Shown one piece after another: positions 9,207 to 21,808 of a DNA stretch of 64,000 nt. The notes under the pieces are model-generated. The model worked only from the letters and a program-made list of their open reading frames with translations, was not told the DNA's origin and ran no database searches. The DNA lies in the NCBI GenBank assembly GCA_945910005.1, contig OX246738.1, positions 22,949,686-23,013,685 on the forward strand, given 5' to 3'. Position numbers and translations under genes: made by a program. This DNA is from Isoperla grammatica (Eukaryota; Arthropoda; Insecta; Plecoptera; Perlodidae). Position 1 is the stretch's first letter. Each line of letters starts with the position of its first letter.

Positions 9207-11537
9207 GGTCCTTGTTGTTGACACTTTTGCTAGACCAATTGTTACAGTTGTAAATGAGTTACAGATTATTTTTATTTGCCACACATCAAATTATTAATTA
9301 ATAACAATAATGTAACAGCCTGTTATCACTTCTTCTGAAACACTATTTATTGGCCACGTTATGACTGACTACCGGATGTGATGGTTTTCAGCCCACTGGC
9401 ACATTGAAATAATATGGGGTTGTAATGACATTTGAATTGTAATTCAGCTAATGAATGGCAAATGTACAGTCAAGTGAGCAAACTGCATGGTATACTCGAC
9501 TGAGTAGGTTAGGCTTGTGTGATTGTGCAAAGGTCTCTTTGAAAACTGTAGACAAGTTTATGCTGGCAAGAAAATGTTGCCATGTTTGTGTACATGTGTA
9601 AGTTACAAGTCTTGTTTGAAATTGTATTTACATGGACATAAGTTCCGAGCTAGGCCTATGATACAGTAAAATTAGTACAAATTAAAAATATTACCTACCT
9701 AGGCTACTCTTTTTTTTTTTTACTAAATCATTTTATTGTATCAATGTATAGTAAATGATTGATGACAGGAATGCATTCAGAAATAGTTTTTTGTTTTACA
9801 TCTTCTGTTTAGGGTGGTGTAGGCCTACTTTATTCTTAGTAAGTTAACTTTGTTTCATGTAGAGCTCATCACACCACACCACATCACATACACTTACATT
9901 GAACTTATGGGCCTAGTTTGTGTTAGTTTCCTATTGCCATAGCTGGCATTGGATCTGCACATAGAAAAGCTTTTGGTGAATACAAAATCTTACACTGGGA
10001 CTGGACACTTCATCATAAGTAACATGGATTGATGTACATAATCTCTCCAATCACAGCCTCCAAATTTATTAAGGTCTCAAGAATAGCGTTTGATGACAGC
10101 TCCAAACGGTTTCTTGTACTGTACAAACAACTGTGGCATATTTTTAGCTGGTGCCAATGATGAAAAGGTCTATAGTAGATACTAGTGAAGATATATAGAT
10201 AGGACTAGCAGGGTATCATTGTTTGATGGCCATACGTATAAATAAATAATATAATAATAAATAACCCATCATTTATAGTAAATGTAGAATTAGTAATACC
10301 AAAGTCATTATAGCCCATGAGCATTATTCTACTTTAAGCACTGGTAGGCTTGGGTTGTGGGTAAAATATGACTAAATGCTAAGTCATGTAGTGTAGACAA
10401 GCCCCTGGTTAAAGAACTTTTAGATAAATTACATTCATAGATCAATTGCATAGGAACAATTGGGTCCATATTCATAGTCAACCGCAAGCTCAAAGGGTGC
10501 CCGTGGTTGCCACATAATAGTTTCATGCATGGTTTTCCTATATAGAGAAACAAGTCCTTGGCAACCATGGGAAACCATAATTTGTGTCTTAGTTCAGCCT
10601 ACTGTAGACCCACATAGATTGTAAGCCTAGAACAATTGAAAATCAAAACACGTATACCGGTACTGTAGATATGGATTGCATCGTTTTGGTTGCCCTTGAA
10701 CAAGTGCATTGTTAAACATTAAGGTCTAATGCTTTTTTATTTTAACATATGCACTATGTTTAGAGTCAATTTACTCTTGATGGGCACACTTAACAATTCA
10801 ACTATACTCATTCTTTGGTGGCCTGCACTTAGTCCCGACATATGAATAGATCGAATGTTAATTAGGATTTGCTTTTATCTTTTTTTCTTTATACTTGCAA
10901 CACATAACCCTTTCCCTGACGAGTTTTACTCTTGTTAATATCAATAAGGTTTCTCTTGCAATCACAGTACGTATTACCTTGCCAAATGTTAGTTACTAGT
11001 TATTCTCTTAAATATGTATAGGGCCTACATATGAAACGGTTGTCTGACATTTAAATCTAGGTGTGTCAAAAGCTATTTGCCGTGCATACTGCATATTCAA
11101 GCATATCCATTCATTGGAGTGCTAATAAAATTGGTGCTACTTCAGTGCAAGTGCCTATCATACATAGTAGTTACGGAGCTTTTATCAAATATGTGAGACT
11201 GAGAAAACGAGTCATAAGATACGAGTCGCAGAAAGTTTGCTGATGAAAGAAAACAGTGTTTGGAAGATTTACATTATTGGGAACAACTACAAGAAGGGCT
11301 GCCTGGCAAGAAGCAATGAAGGAGACCTAGTGCCAACTGCTTCATCATTTCATGCCGTCCAAGACATCGTGTGCTCTTCATTTCTCGGTAAGTTACAATT
11401 TACTCATTTCCACCCCAGCAATTTGGTCATGTAGGTACCACACAGTATTTATTTATACTTATTTCATTTGATAACCTTAGGTTTTTGTGGTTTGTTAGCA
11501 AAGCAGATATAGTTAAAACTGTTAATCCACTGCTCAT
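9207..11537. other. Intronic sequence; only weak signals
   Basis: Mostly AT-rich unique-looking DNA. Around 10460-10575 an imperfect inverted pair ('gggtgcccgtggttgcca' / 'tggcaaccatgggaaacc') may be an old relative of the family A MITE. An open stretch from 11237 ends at a donor-like 'tttctcg|gtaagt' (donor at 11388) but has no recognisable domain or convincing acceptor. Confidence 0.45.
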
Positions 11538-11540
11538 TTA

Positions 11541-11688
11541 GGCCCGGTATTATAATGGCGCGCTAAATATTTAGCCCAGGACTAACTTCTTTTCTCCATG
11601 GCAACCACCAATCAGAAGCGTTGTTTCCATGGATTCAACAAGTTAGCCACGAACTTAATATGTATTTAGCGGGTGTCAATACCGGACC
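11541..11688. mobile_element. Short MITE with TTA flanks
   Basis: Terminal inverted repeats 'ggcccggtattataatgg' and 'gtcaataccggacc' share 'ggtccggtatt'-type ends, and 'gctaaata' / 'tatttagc' pair further in. TTA precedes (11538-11540) and follows (11689-11691). It is 148 bp long. Confidence 0.7.
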
Positions 11689-11978
11689 TTAATGGGCTAC
11701 AAGTTGAAAAATTCAATTGCCAATTGGTACTCATCGATGCCACTAGCCAGCAAGCAGCTGTAAGAAGTATTTTAACACTCAAGATGCTAACAAATGATTT
11801 AATAGTAGCTAAATTAATAACTTCACTCGCCATTTTGTGTTTGCCGTGTAGGCCACATATATTTACTGGATTAGAGGCCAAACGACTGGTAATATGATAG
11901 GTAGAAGAATAAGCTGTGATAAGGTAAGCTGTTGGGGTCCATCCTTCTACCTATTATATATATAATAATATATATATT

Positions 11979-12058
11979 AAGTTGGACTAGGAACACAAAT
12001 TGACATGTTCTAGTGTTCCTAGTCCAACCTAGTCCAATTTGTGTTCCTAGTCCAACTT
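11979..12058. repeat. Hairpin repeat
   Basis: 'aagttggactaggaacacaa' pairs with 'ttgtgttcctagtccaactt', and the loop itself contains another 'gtgttcctagtccaacc'. The arms are near perfect. Confidence 0.85.
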
Positions 12059-12223
12059 ATCCTAGCCATTTAGGCCTCTTCTAATCATGCAAACTAATAT
12101 ATATATTAAATAGTCTACACTCGATATATTTACTTTCCAAGTTAAGTATCAATTGTTTAAAATTTAAATGCATTAGTCTACCTTATCATGAACATTGTGC
12201 TGCTACTTTGCTAGATGAAAGTT

Positions 12224-12296
12224 GTTGGCAATTCAAAGTGATGCTGTTTCAAGCTTAGCACCTAAGCTTGAAACAGCATCTCTTTGAATTGCCAAC
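12224..12296. repeat. Hairpin repeat
   Basis: Arms 'gttggcaattcaaag' + 'gatgctgtttcaagcttag' pair with 'ctaagcttgaaacagcatc' + 'ctttgaattgccaac'. The loop is about three bases, with one or two mismatches. A likely short foldback insertion. Confidence 0.85.
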
Positions 12297-12299
12297 TAT

Positions 12300-13952
12300 G
12301 TTAGCGAGTTGAACATGGCCAATATTTCATGATCATCTTTGAAGAAAGGTCAAAATCCTGGTCAGCGACAGAGTCTCTGTTTTCTTGCCTTCATTATATT
12401 TGTACTGATTTTGAATGGCTGGTATGAGAGCAGCTGGTTGTTTACTGTGTGAAGTGCCTTTGCGTGTGACTTTTGAAGATTGTATACATTCTGAAACAGC
12501 TATGAAAAATGAAGAAAACCCCAAGTGATCAAGAAGAAACGTCAGCTGCAATATTTCCTATATTTACGTCCAGATGCTGTCATGGACAACACTGGATATT
12601 GTATAGGTTATATTCATCGAAAGTGTACATTAGAAACTTGTTAGGTCAAGTATATGTTTGAATCTTCTCATGTGGTAAGTACTTCCAGTGAAACATCCTA
12701 GATCTAAAATCCACTTGTGGTGTTAGCGAGTACAATGTTGAAGGTGCAGGAGCCAGTGATAAATCGTTCAGTAGCCCATAAGGGTGTTTGGATTTGGAAG
12801 ATATCGTGTTCACAATATCTTGCTCTGGCAGCATGTGAAGGGTTCTAATGAATTGGGGTGTTGGGTGTTCTGTTTACATTTTATGTTATTTACTTGAATA
12901 ACTTCAATTCACATACGAATCATCATTTGAGGCAAAACGCTAGTCTCACTATAAAAAACATGCAACATTAATTTTTTTTTTGTGAAGCGAATTGTGGTTT
13001 CGCAAAAATTCGAATTAAGAGTTTAAATATTTCTATCATAACTGGGTAATTAAGTCAATTAATTTAATTTGCAATGCAATGCAGAGCCTACCTATACAGA
13101 GACCGTCATTATAGCCTACTGTATCTGAGAATTAATTTGTAATGCAGTACAATGCAAAACTAAAACCAAGTACAATAGGGAGAAAACACCAAATTGATTT
13201 TTACCAACCTTGAATCCTTCAAGTTTTTGGTTTGGTAAATGCTGTTTTGGGTTGGTACTCTAACAATATTATACAGTCCTTTGGTAACGTACGTAGGCCT
13301 ATCTTTGTGATACTATTTGATGTGAGTTATGATGTCCCTGCTACTACCTATTTAATTTTATGCTTGCCATAACTATATTTTATAAGTTAAACACGTGGAA
13401 CATTGTTCATGAGTCATCACAGTCCCGTGGACAGTTCATAATAACTTTCAACTGTCGAGCTCAAGCCAGAAGATACTTCGAAACCTCGGGTAAGTATTTC
13501 ATAGTTCTACTTATGGTAAAACAAGTTGTCAAAAATATAGTAGACTGCTTGTTCTAGATTAATGGTTGGATATGCATATCTATAACTCGTTCGCACACTT
13601 ACTGAAAACTGGTAAGGTTGACCATGTAGCTAACACATGCAGTAAATTAATAAATACTATAATAAATGTAATAAATCAACAATAATAAAATGGTATTGGA
13701 CACTCCCCAATAGGGAATGCTCACACATTTTTTTTATTTGCTTACTGGTTACCTCAAGTTAAAATCAAACGGGAACTAATTGGTTTCGGCTTGAAAGGTG
13801 CATTAACATCGCTTTAACAGCAAGTCTAAGATATTACTGTCAAAACACGCTCAGAAACGGACCTGCGCCACCTTGCTCGTGATTAAAATGTTCTGACGTC
13901 ATAACTAAGTAAGGAATAATTTTATATCATACAAATAGTATTGAAATCCCAC
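12300..13952. other. Intronic sequence without supported features
   Basis: AT-rich DNA with short ORFs on both strands but no recognisable domain. A donor-like 'aaacctcg|ggtaag' occurs near 13490 downstream of a short open frame, with no usable acceptor. Confidence 0.5.
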
Positions 13953-13960
13953 CCTTTAGT

Positions 13961-16297
13961 TAAGGATGCACATCGATAAAATTAAAATTATCGATAATCG
14001 AAAAGGTGACTGCATTATCGATCGATAATATCGAACGATAATGTCGGCAGAACGGACGCAATTCTTGACGGAGAGTTGATCCCGAGTGGCGAGTGCAAAC
14101 TGCACGGCTGCTAGCCCCGAGGCTGAGGTGCGCTATCTCACTCGCTCTTACGCTCATACCCATTTGCGCGCTCTCTCACCGCTCGGCCGCTGCTGGTCCG
14201 ACTGATACCTACGAGGCGCGCTATCTCACTCGCTCTTACGCTCATACCCATCCGCGCGCTCTCTCACTCACGTAAATCCCAACCGTGAGCCGACGACAAG
14301 AGTCTCGGCAGTTTGTTGATTGCTGATACAACAAACATTCGATGAAATGGGATACCACGGGCAGGAAATTTAACAGTACGGCCATTTGGCGTTTAATATT
14401 CACTAATTATTGATTAATAGCACCAATACCAAAACGGAACACGAAACAACTTTTTACTTGTCTACGCGATCTTTTTTTCTGCCACTTACCACGATGAATG
14501 AATTGAAAGGACTAAAATGAAAACACAGCGGGTGGCTTGCCGTGGCTACAAAACAGGGCTGTCTCAGTCTCTCTTTAGCTCATAGACATTTGCGCGCTCT
14601 CTCACTGCTTGACTCGCTGGCCAGTGGCCACCAACCCCTGCTGTCGGCGACAACCAAGGTTCGTTCATTTGTCCGTCCCGAACAGTTTCGAACAGTCCGA
14701 ACAGGTTGTTCGGTGTTCATCTGTAAAAAAACATATGTTCTGATGGTGTTCAGTTGTCCGCCGGCAACTGTTTGCAAACAGGCCGAACATGTTCGAACCG
14801 GAATGAAAAAGAGGAGTGAGTTGAGTAGAACTAGAAGTAGAGTGGGAATTCAAATTAGACATAGCGGTAACCCAGGGTTGCCGTTTTTGCGGATTTTATC
14901 CTCTTTTGCGGATTTTTAGGGTGCCTCGCGGACATGAGGATTAACGGCCAAATTGGCGGATTTTCTACCATTATTGTAAAAACCGTGAAATTTACTATAA
15001 TTTGAAAATTCCGCCATAAAGAACGATTTAATAACGTAAAAAGTAAAGTTGGACAATCTACACTTGAACCCGCAGCATAGACACGATGTCTCAAAACACG
15101 TGTGAAACATCGAGATTTCAACTGTGTTTTTGTAAGTTGTCTTGCTATGCTAGCAAGCAGAGGGTGGAGCTTGTGTGGGAGACAGCCAATGGGGTACCTA
15201 AAGCGTTGTGATTGGTCTAGTAGTAAATAGCGTCCTCTATTGTCAACTTTGCAGAACGTGTGTGTTCTTTTAGTGTACGATAGAGCGCGTTGCCCGTGCC
15301 TCGTTGATAACAAGCAGAACCGTGAGCGTGAGCCCGTGACGTGACGACTGACTTTTTATATGAGTCTATGCTGTTATTTGCCTGGTTTCTTGTTTATATA
15401 TGTATAGGTATACAAATTAATTTATTATTTATTTACTTGTATATAAATTATAATGGAGAGGTAAATTCTTAAAGATCATCTGGCATAATACATAACCTAA
15501 AAATAAACATAACCTAAAAATTTGTTTTATTCTTTCACACTTTATAATATGCTAAGTAACAGCAGAATAAATGTGTTTTGGAGGATTTTTGAGGATTTTT
15601 TGGATATCTTCAGAGGATTAAAAAAATTACTTGGTGGCAACCCTGCGGTAACCTGTTAATTAATATATATTCTAATGGAAATTACAACATATCTGTCATC
15701 TCAGATAACGTAAAAATTTCTAATTGAATAGGGTCGTTATGTTTGTTACATTAAGGTAAGAAAATAATGATTTAACGTGTATTTAGTCCAATAGGCCTAC
15801 ATAACCTCATTTACGCCTAGACGCCCGTACGTTTAATTCAACCATCACTAACTTGGTTTAGGCCCTACCAAAGATTAATTCAGTTTATCCTACGCCCTAT
15901 TTAGAGACAGCCTTTGGATTTGTCAGGTTTGACCTAAAATTGACAGGTGTCTCTAACTAGATTGGCGTTCATTTGTGTCAAGGCAGAACACATGTTTTTT
16001 CGTTCTAGACTCAGCCAACTTCCTGTTCGATGACGCGTTTCCGCCGTGTTCTATCTTGTTACCGAACAGTTCCAAACACGACAAATGAACGAACCTCAAG
16101 TCTGCGAGGTAGTGAGGTTCCGTCGAGCCGTGCCAGCGCGGGATAAATAAAAAATATCGATAATATTTCTATTATCGATTATCGGCGCTGTATTGATTAT
16201 CGAATAAATAATTCGATAATATTTTCTTTATCGATTATCGAAATTATATTGATTATCGAATATCGATCGATAATATCGATTATCGTGTGCATCCCTA
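13961..16297. mobile_element. Large nonautonomous hAT-like element
   Basis: Perfect 8-bp duplications 'cctttagt' (13953-13960 and 16298-16305) flank termini 'taaggatgcac' and 'gtgcatcccta' (one mismatch). Both ends are rich in 'atcgataat' words, giving long imperfect subterminal inverted repeats. The element is 2337 bp long. It contains GC-rich repeats with 'cgctctctcac' and 'ctcactcgctcttacgctc' duplicated near 14130-14270. It has no credible transposase and is interrupted by a second hAT at 14873. Confidence 0.85.
14873..15645. mobile_element. Nested nonautonomous hAT element
   Basis: The termini 'cagggttgcc' / 'ggcaaccctg' are perfect inverted repeats, flanked by a perfect 8-bp duplication 'cggtaacc' (14865-14872 and 15646-15653). 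It is 773 bp long. Short direct words ('gcggatttt', 'gaggattttt') occur near both ends. It inserted into the older element spanning 13961-16297. A 152-codon minus-strand ORF overlaps its edge but shows no domain. Confidence 0.9.
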
Positions 16298-17314
16298 CCT
16301 TTAGTAGATTATTGCTCTCATAAGACTTAAACTGAACCAATGTTTATTTCTAGTTATAGTAGAGGAGCAAAAGGTATCTCGTGCGCCTTTCGTGGAAGAG
16401 TATTGCGGTAAACGGTATTCTGTTACGGCATACCATACGAGTATTTTGCACCTACCTGGCAGATCCTGGCACGCTGCAGAGGGCGCCAGGAGCGTCGTGA
16501 CGTCATAGACACGTTTTAATGAATTACTTTTGAACGGTTTATGTCACAGAAAATATCAAGAGGACAATTTTATGATGTCATACTAGATGAGAATTTATAA
16601 CCTATCTGCCACATTCTGGCGGACTGCAGAGGGCGCCAGGAGCGTCGTGACGTCATATACACGTTGGAACTAATAACGTTTGAACGGTTCATGTCACAGA
16701 AAATATGTAGGGTACAATTCTTCTATAAAATACTATACGAGTATTTTGCACCTACCTGGCACATCCTGGCACGCTGAAAAGGGCGCCAGGAGCGTCATGG
16801 CGTCATAAACACGTTTCAATTAATAACGTTTGAACGGTTCATGTCACAGAAAATGTCAAGGGAACAATTCTATTACGAAATACTATTTGAGTATTTTGCA
16901 TCTACTTGGCACATCGTGGCACGCTACAGAGGGCGCCAGGAGCGTCGTGACGTCATACACTTTTTCATTAATAACTTTTGAACGGTTCATATCACAGAAA
17001 ATATCAAGAAGACAATATTATAGAAAATTTAAATACAAATCGATTGATATGTACCAATAGGGTAATCATGTAATATTTAAGGGAGAAATTGCTAACAAAT
17101 AATAATAATTAGATGTGTATATGAAATGCAGGGCATCCCTCATCGTAATATCTATTTATTACTATTTCGGAGTTATAATTGTATCACTGTGAAGGACTTC
17201 ATAATCGTAGTCATCCCAACATACCCATGGGTATCTGTTGTTCAACAATAATAATAATTATTATTATTGTATACTAGTTACTATTCATAGACTGATTAGT
17301 AAAACTCACGTTTG

Positions 17315-17731
17315 CTAGAAGTTCACTTCATCTTCATCATCGTCGTCTTCATCCTCATCTCCCGTGTTGTCGGTATTCAAGCACTCTTGTTCCTCGTATT
17401 CAGTAGAACAGCCACAAAGCTCGGTGCACCTCATGTTATTTGCTTTGCAGCTGCATCTTGACGCACACCTTGATTTTAAGCAGTTGCACCTAGCTAGTTG
17501 AATGACGGTAGCCGGTGCAGGTTCGAGGGTTATCATGACTGCCACATAGTCGTTGCTCTCAAGTAGCCATCCGTAGTCTTCGGGTAATAAGTTGATAGGG
17601 TTGGCAACCTGGTAATTATGCCACACCCAGCATTGATGGTGAGCACCTAGTATGGCTTGGAGATATGCGGCTTTGCTGGGTGGAAGCTTTTGGTGGGTGC
17701 TTGGCAAGACTTTTTGTGAAACATGCGCCAT
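17315..17731 (-). pseudogene. Left-arm copy of the foldback element's gene, 3' part
   Basis: A continuous 138-codon frame begins at the equivalent of 'MAHVSQKVLPSTHQK' and matches the C-terminal end of the plus-strand gene at 18703-19127. It contains 'AYLQAILGAHHQCWVWHN' and then a Cys-rich module 'CNCLKSRCASRCSC' ... 'CTELCGC', a CXC/tesmin-like metal-binding pattern, followed by an acidic tail. It lacks the N-terminal two thirds because the inverted duplication includes only the 3' half. Unlike the right-arm copy it has no frameshift, showing that the arms have diverged since duplication. Whether it is expressed is unknown. Confidence 0.6.
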
Positions 17732-17873
17732 CGAAGGTCAGACACTGATCTCAGTTTAGTGAATGGACAGTACAGTTTGCAAACAAACTTCTCTAGACCA
17801 CTTATCACGGAGTCTTTTAGAGCAACAGTTTAACCTAGTTCTTTAAATGCTGAAAATATTTCATAGTCGGATT

Positions 17874-19127
17874 CTTCCACACACCAGCACTTGTGAGGAT
17901 CTAGCCAAACTTCTTGTCATGCGCATTGACAACAGTTATAGTGAGTTTTCAGAGGTCCACGTGGTATTTGATAGATATGACATTACTGTTTCATTAAAAT
18001 CGGCTACTCGAAAGACTTGCAAGGAGGAAAAGCTGCTGTAGCTTGTCGCATTACAGACAACACGCCAATCGGGCACTTGAGCATGTCACAACTACTTGGT
18101 CACACCAAAACCAAGTATGAGCGGACAGAATATTTTTCACAGAAGATAATTCGAGCCTCACAGGCCATGGAGCGACAACCAGTTGTCGCATGGAGTAACA
18201 AGACTATAAGTACAAAAACACTTCTATCACACTAAAATAGTGAACAGGAAGAAACCGATACTAAGATGTTGCTTCATGCATTAGATGCGACAAAACGAGG
18301 AGCTACTCAAATATCTATTTTTTCCCCAGATACAGATGTCCTTATCCTGGTACTGCGACGTTACACCGATCTCTGTAAAAATACTGTGTTCATTACAGGT
18401 AAAGGGGAAAATAATAGAAGGATAGCACTTGGGTCACTATACAACACACTTGGGCAAAATCAAGTTTCAGGACTAACTGGATTTCACGCTTTCAGTGGTT
18501 CCGACAACACTGGGGGATTTTCAAGAAAGGGGAAGCTTTCGTGCTGGAAAGCTTTCAGAGAATCCGACTATGAAATATTTTCAGCATTTAAAGAACTAGG
18601 TTTAACTGTTGCTCTAAAAGACTCCGTGATAAGTGGTCTAGAGAAGTTTGTTTGCAAACTGTACTGTCCATTCACTAAACTGAGATCAGTGTCTGACCTT
18701 CGATGGCGCATGTTTCACAAAAAGTCTTGCCAAGCACCCACCAAAAGCTTTCACCCAGCAAAGCTGCATATCTCCAAGCCATACTAGGTGCTCACCATCA
18801 ATGCTGGGTGTGGCATAATGACCAGGTTGCCAACCCTATATCAACTTATTACCCGAAGACTACGGATGGCTACTTGAGAGCAAGGAGTATGTGGCAGTCA
18901 TGACAACCCTCGAACCTGCACCGGCTGCCGCTGCCGTCATTCAACTAGTTAAATGCAACTGCTTAAAATCAAGGTGTGCGTCAAGATGCAGCTGCAAAGC
19001 AAATAACATGAGGTGCACCGAGCTTTGTGGCTGTTCTACTAAATACGAGGAACAAGAGTGCTTGAATACCGACAACACGGGAGATGAGGATGAAGACGAC
19101 GATGATGAAGATGAAGAGAACTTCTAG
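17874..19127 (+). pseudogene. Broken captured/transposon gene (SPDTD-type plus CXC tail)
   Basis: Successive frames give the parts of one protein. 'VHVVFDRYDI' (about 17960) breaks near 18015. 'VACRITDNTPIGHLSMSQLL' runs in the next frame to an in-frame TAA at 18233. 'EETDTKMLLHALDATKRGA' and 'IFSPDTDVLILVLRRY' continue to 18787. Two further frameshifts lie near 18705-18790 and 18840-18890, before the Cys-rich CXC-like tail ending at 19127. The order HALDA...SPDTDVL...GFHAFSGSDNT...WVWH...CXC matches a family of multi-copy invertebrate proteins I know only as uncharacterised and repeat-associated. One in-frame stop and at least three frame changes make it non-functional. Confidence 0.75.
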
Positions 19128-20287
19128 CAAACGTGAGTTTTACTAATCAGTCTATGAATAGTAACTAGTATACAATAATAATAATTATTATTATTGTTAA
19201 ACAACAGATACCCATGGGTATGTTGGGATGACTACGATTATTAAGTCCTTCACAGTGATACAATTGTAACTCCGAAATAGTAATAAATAGATATTACGAT
19301 GAGGGATGCCCTGCATTTCATATACACATCTAATTATTATTATTTGTTAGCAATTTCTCCCTTAAATATTACATGATTACCCTATTGGTACATATCAATC
19401 GATTTGTATTTAAATTCTCTATAATATTGTCGTCTTAATATTTTCTGTGATATGAACCGTTCAAAAGTTATTAATGAAAAAGTGTATGACGTCACGACGC
19501 TCCTGGCGCCCTCTGCAGCGTGCCACGATGTGCCAAGTAGATGCAAAATACTCAAATAGTATTTCGTAATAGAATTGTTCCCTTGACATTTTCTGTGACA
19601 TGAACCGTACAAACGTTATTAATTAAAACGTGTTTATGACGTCATGACGCTCCTGGCGCCCTCTTCAGCGTGCCAGGATGTGCCAGGTAGGTGCAAAATA
19701 CTCGTATAGTATTTTATAGAAGAATTGTACCCTACATATTTTCTGTGACATGAACCGTTCAAACGTTATTAGTTCCAACGTGTATATGACGTCACGACGC
19801 TCCTGGCGCCCTCTGCAGCCCGCCAGAAGGTGGCAGATTGGTTATAAATTCTCATCTAGTATGACATCATAAAATTGTCCTCCTGATATTTTCTGTGACA
19901 TAAACCGTTCAAAAGTAATTAATTAAAACGTGTCTATGACGTCACGACGCTCCTGGCGCCCTCTGCAGCGTGCCAGGATCTGCCAGGTAGGTGCAAAATA
20001 CTCGTATGGTATGCCGTAACAGAATACCGTTTACCGCAATACTCTTTCACGAAAGGCGCACGAGAACTCAAATGTTACCTTTTGCTCCTCTACTATTAGT
20101 AAATGAACACTGCTCAACATTAATTAACAACAATATGTTAATTAATTGCATTGTTTTCAATGCGTTTTGGTAAATACTGTATCAAAATGTATTTTCTGAA
20201 GAAAACTGGTATAAAAGGCATTGTTGTCAAGTCACTGCATCCTGGATGTTATTGTAAAATGTCCAACTTAATATTGTTAATATTATT

Positions 20288-20663
20288 CAAGGTCTACTGG
20301 ATTTACTCCTAGCGGAGTAATTGCGAAGCGCAAAGTAAGGTCATTGAATGAGATCCAAAATCGCCATTTTGGATCCAACTACAAAAATCGCATTATTATT
20401 TAAATAATCGTCACCACGAATGTGAATTTGCGCGTAAAGTATTACAAAATATATATATTATATAGAATGTGAAGACAAAATCTCATTATCGATTGTTATT
20501 TTGTCTTTTTGGCCCATAATTTGTTTTGACAGATCATTTCATTTGTTTTTCTGAATGTTTCTCCCATTTGAATAACATGGGATTTTTAACATTATGGAAA
20601 TAGGTTTGATGACCTTACTTCGCGCGCGCTGCGCGCGCGCTACAAGCGATCTAGTGGACCTTG
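20288..20663. mobile_element. Nonautonomous hAT-like element
   Basis: Perfect 8-bp duplications 'atattatt' (20280-20287 and 20664-20671) flank ends 'caaggtctactgga' / 'tctagtggaccttg'. Inner words 'ttactcctagcgg' and 'gaccttacttcgcgcgcgc' lie near the ends, and the right end has an alternating CG run. It is 376 bp long with no coding capacity. Confidence 0.85.
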
Positions 20664-20671
20664 ATATTATT

Positions 20672-21599
20672 AAGAATATTTAAGGAGGCAGTTGTTGACA
20701 AGAGTTATGACGTCAAGAGCCGTTTTTCAATTACGGAACGGGAAGTTCATTTCAAACTTAAAATGCTAGCAGAATTGGAAATATCCGCTTCTCAGATATA
20801 AAAATTATTCCGCCCGTATTTTTAGATAATGATAATCTGTTTTTTTGAGGAATTTTTATTTTTGATGAGCCTTCCTTATTCTGCAAACGGAAACACCCTT
20901 ACCTACATAGACTTTCGTACACTAAGGACTGCGCACTGTGACAATCTGTGAAGTTGATGTCTGGGTATTAATTTTGCTGCTGGTAGTTTTAATCTCTGCT
21001 TCACTTTATTTCACTGGAGCTTTCGTGTCTCCTCCCAAAATGCTTTTAACCTTTCCATATAATATACAGTAGGCCTACCATAATTATGTCAAGTTTTCTC
21101 AGTCTGAAACTCTGGGACTGTTGCTAGTGCAGATTTATTTTAAGTGGAATAGTTAATCATATATGAGACTGTGAATGGTCAAAGATTTCTATAATATCTT
21201 AAGGATGATATATTAATATTAGTAAAAAAAAAAGTGGTTCATAATTGTTAATACCAAAATTTAGTATTATAAGAACTAAAAACTGGATTAATGACATTTC
21301 AAAATTTTTAATTTTATGGGTGTCATTTTGGTAGTTCTTTAATTGGTTTCCAAAATAACAACCGTAATGATAAAACACATTACAAGCTTTAATTCCAGTG
21401 TTTAGCTCTTATAAAACTAAATGTTTGTTAGTACTCTTACCACTACCACTTTTCCAATATTGTGTAGCATTTTCAAGATATTATCAAAACATTTTAACTT
21501 CCATGGTTTTAATATACGTAGTGAGATTAGCTATCCTCCTCAGTTAATTGTAGGCATCCACTGTTTTCTCAAAAAAGCCTTTGAAATTGAAAGGGGTTC
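20672..21599. other. Intronic sequence; nothing recognised
   Basis: AT-rich with no ORF, repeat boundary or splice-flanked coding stretch that I can support. Confidence 0.5.
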
Positions 21600-21720
21600 T
21601 TTCTTACTTTCTTCTTCTTCTTCTTCTTATTTTCTTCTTCTTCTTTTCTTATTTTCGTTCGTTTTTTTTCGTTCTTTTTCTTATTTTGTTTTATTTTTTA
21701 ATTCTTATTTTGTTTTAAAT
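21600..21720. repeat. TTC/TTTTC-rich simple sequence
   Basis: Runs of cttctt and ttcttatttt give a pyrimidine-only tract. The Ser/Phe-rich ORF across it is compositional. Confidence 0.85.
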
Positions 21721-21808
21721 TTTCCAGTGGCTTGTACTGCAATTAATAGTTATTTTCATTTACGTGCATACTTTGAACATCTAATTTTTTGCTTGGTGTA
21801 CGTGCCTT

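Larger units (their letters stand above)
16357..20097. mobile_element. Foldback DNA element with arms of about 1.5 kb
   Basis: The two arms, about 16357-17873 and 18561-20097, are inverted copies with only minor differences. The ends read 'tagtagaggagcaaaaggta' and its complement; TTA abuts both ends and may be the target duplication. Each arm carries four tandem subrepeats of roughly 145 bp built around 'gagggcgccaggagcgtcg' and 'tgacgtca', then the 3' half of a gene in opposite orientations. The 0.7-kb spacer (17874-18560) holds the gene's 5' part on the plus strand only. Readthrough transcription would give a very long RNA hairpin. The superfamily is not certain. Confidence 0.85.

Noticed and set aside
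11237..11434. Open frame ending at 'tttctcg|gtaagt'
   Set aside because: No domain, no convincing acceptor and no matching phase; probably chance.
14855..15313. 152-codon minus-strand ORF
   Set aside because: Crosses the edge of the nested hAT element and has no recognisable domain.
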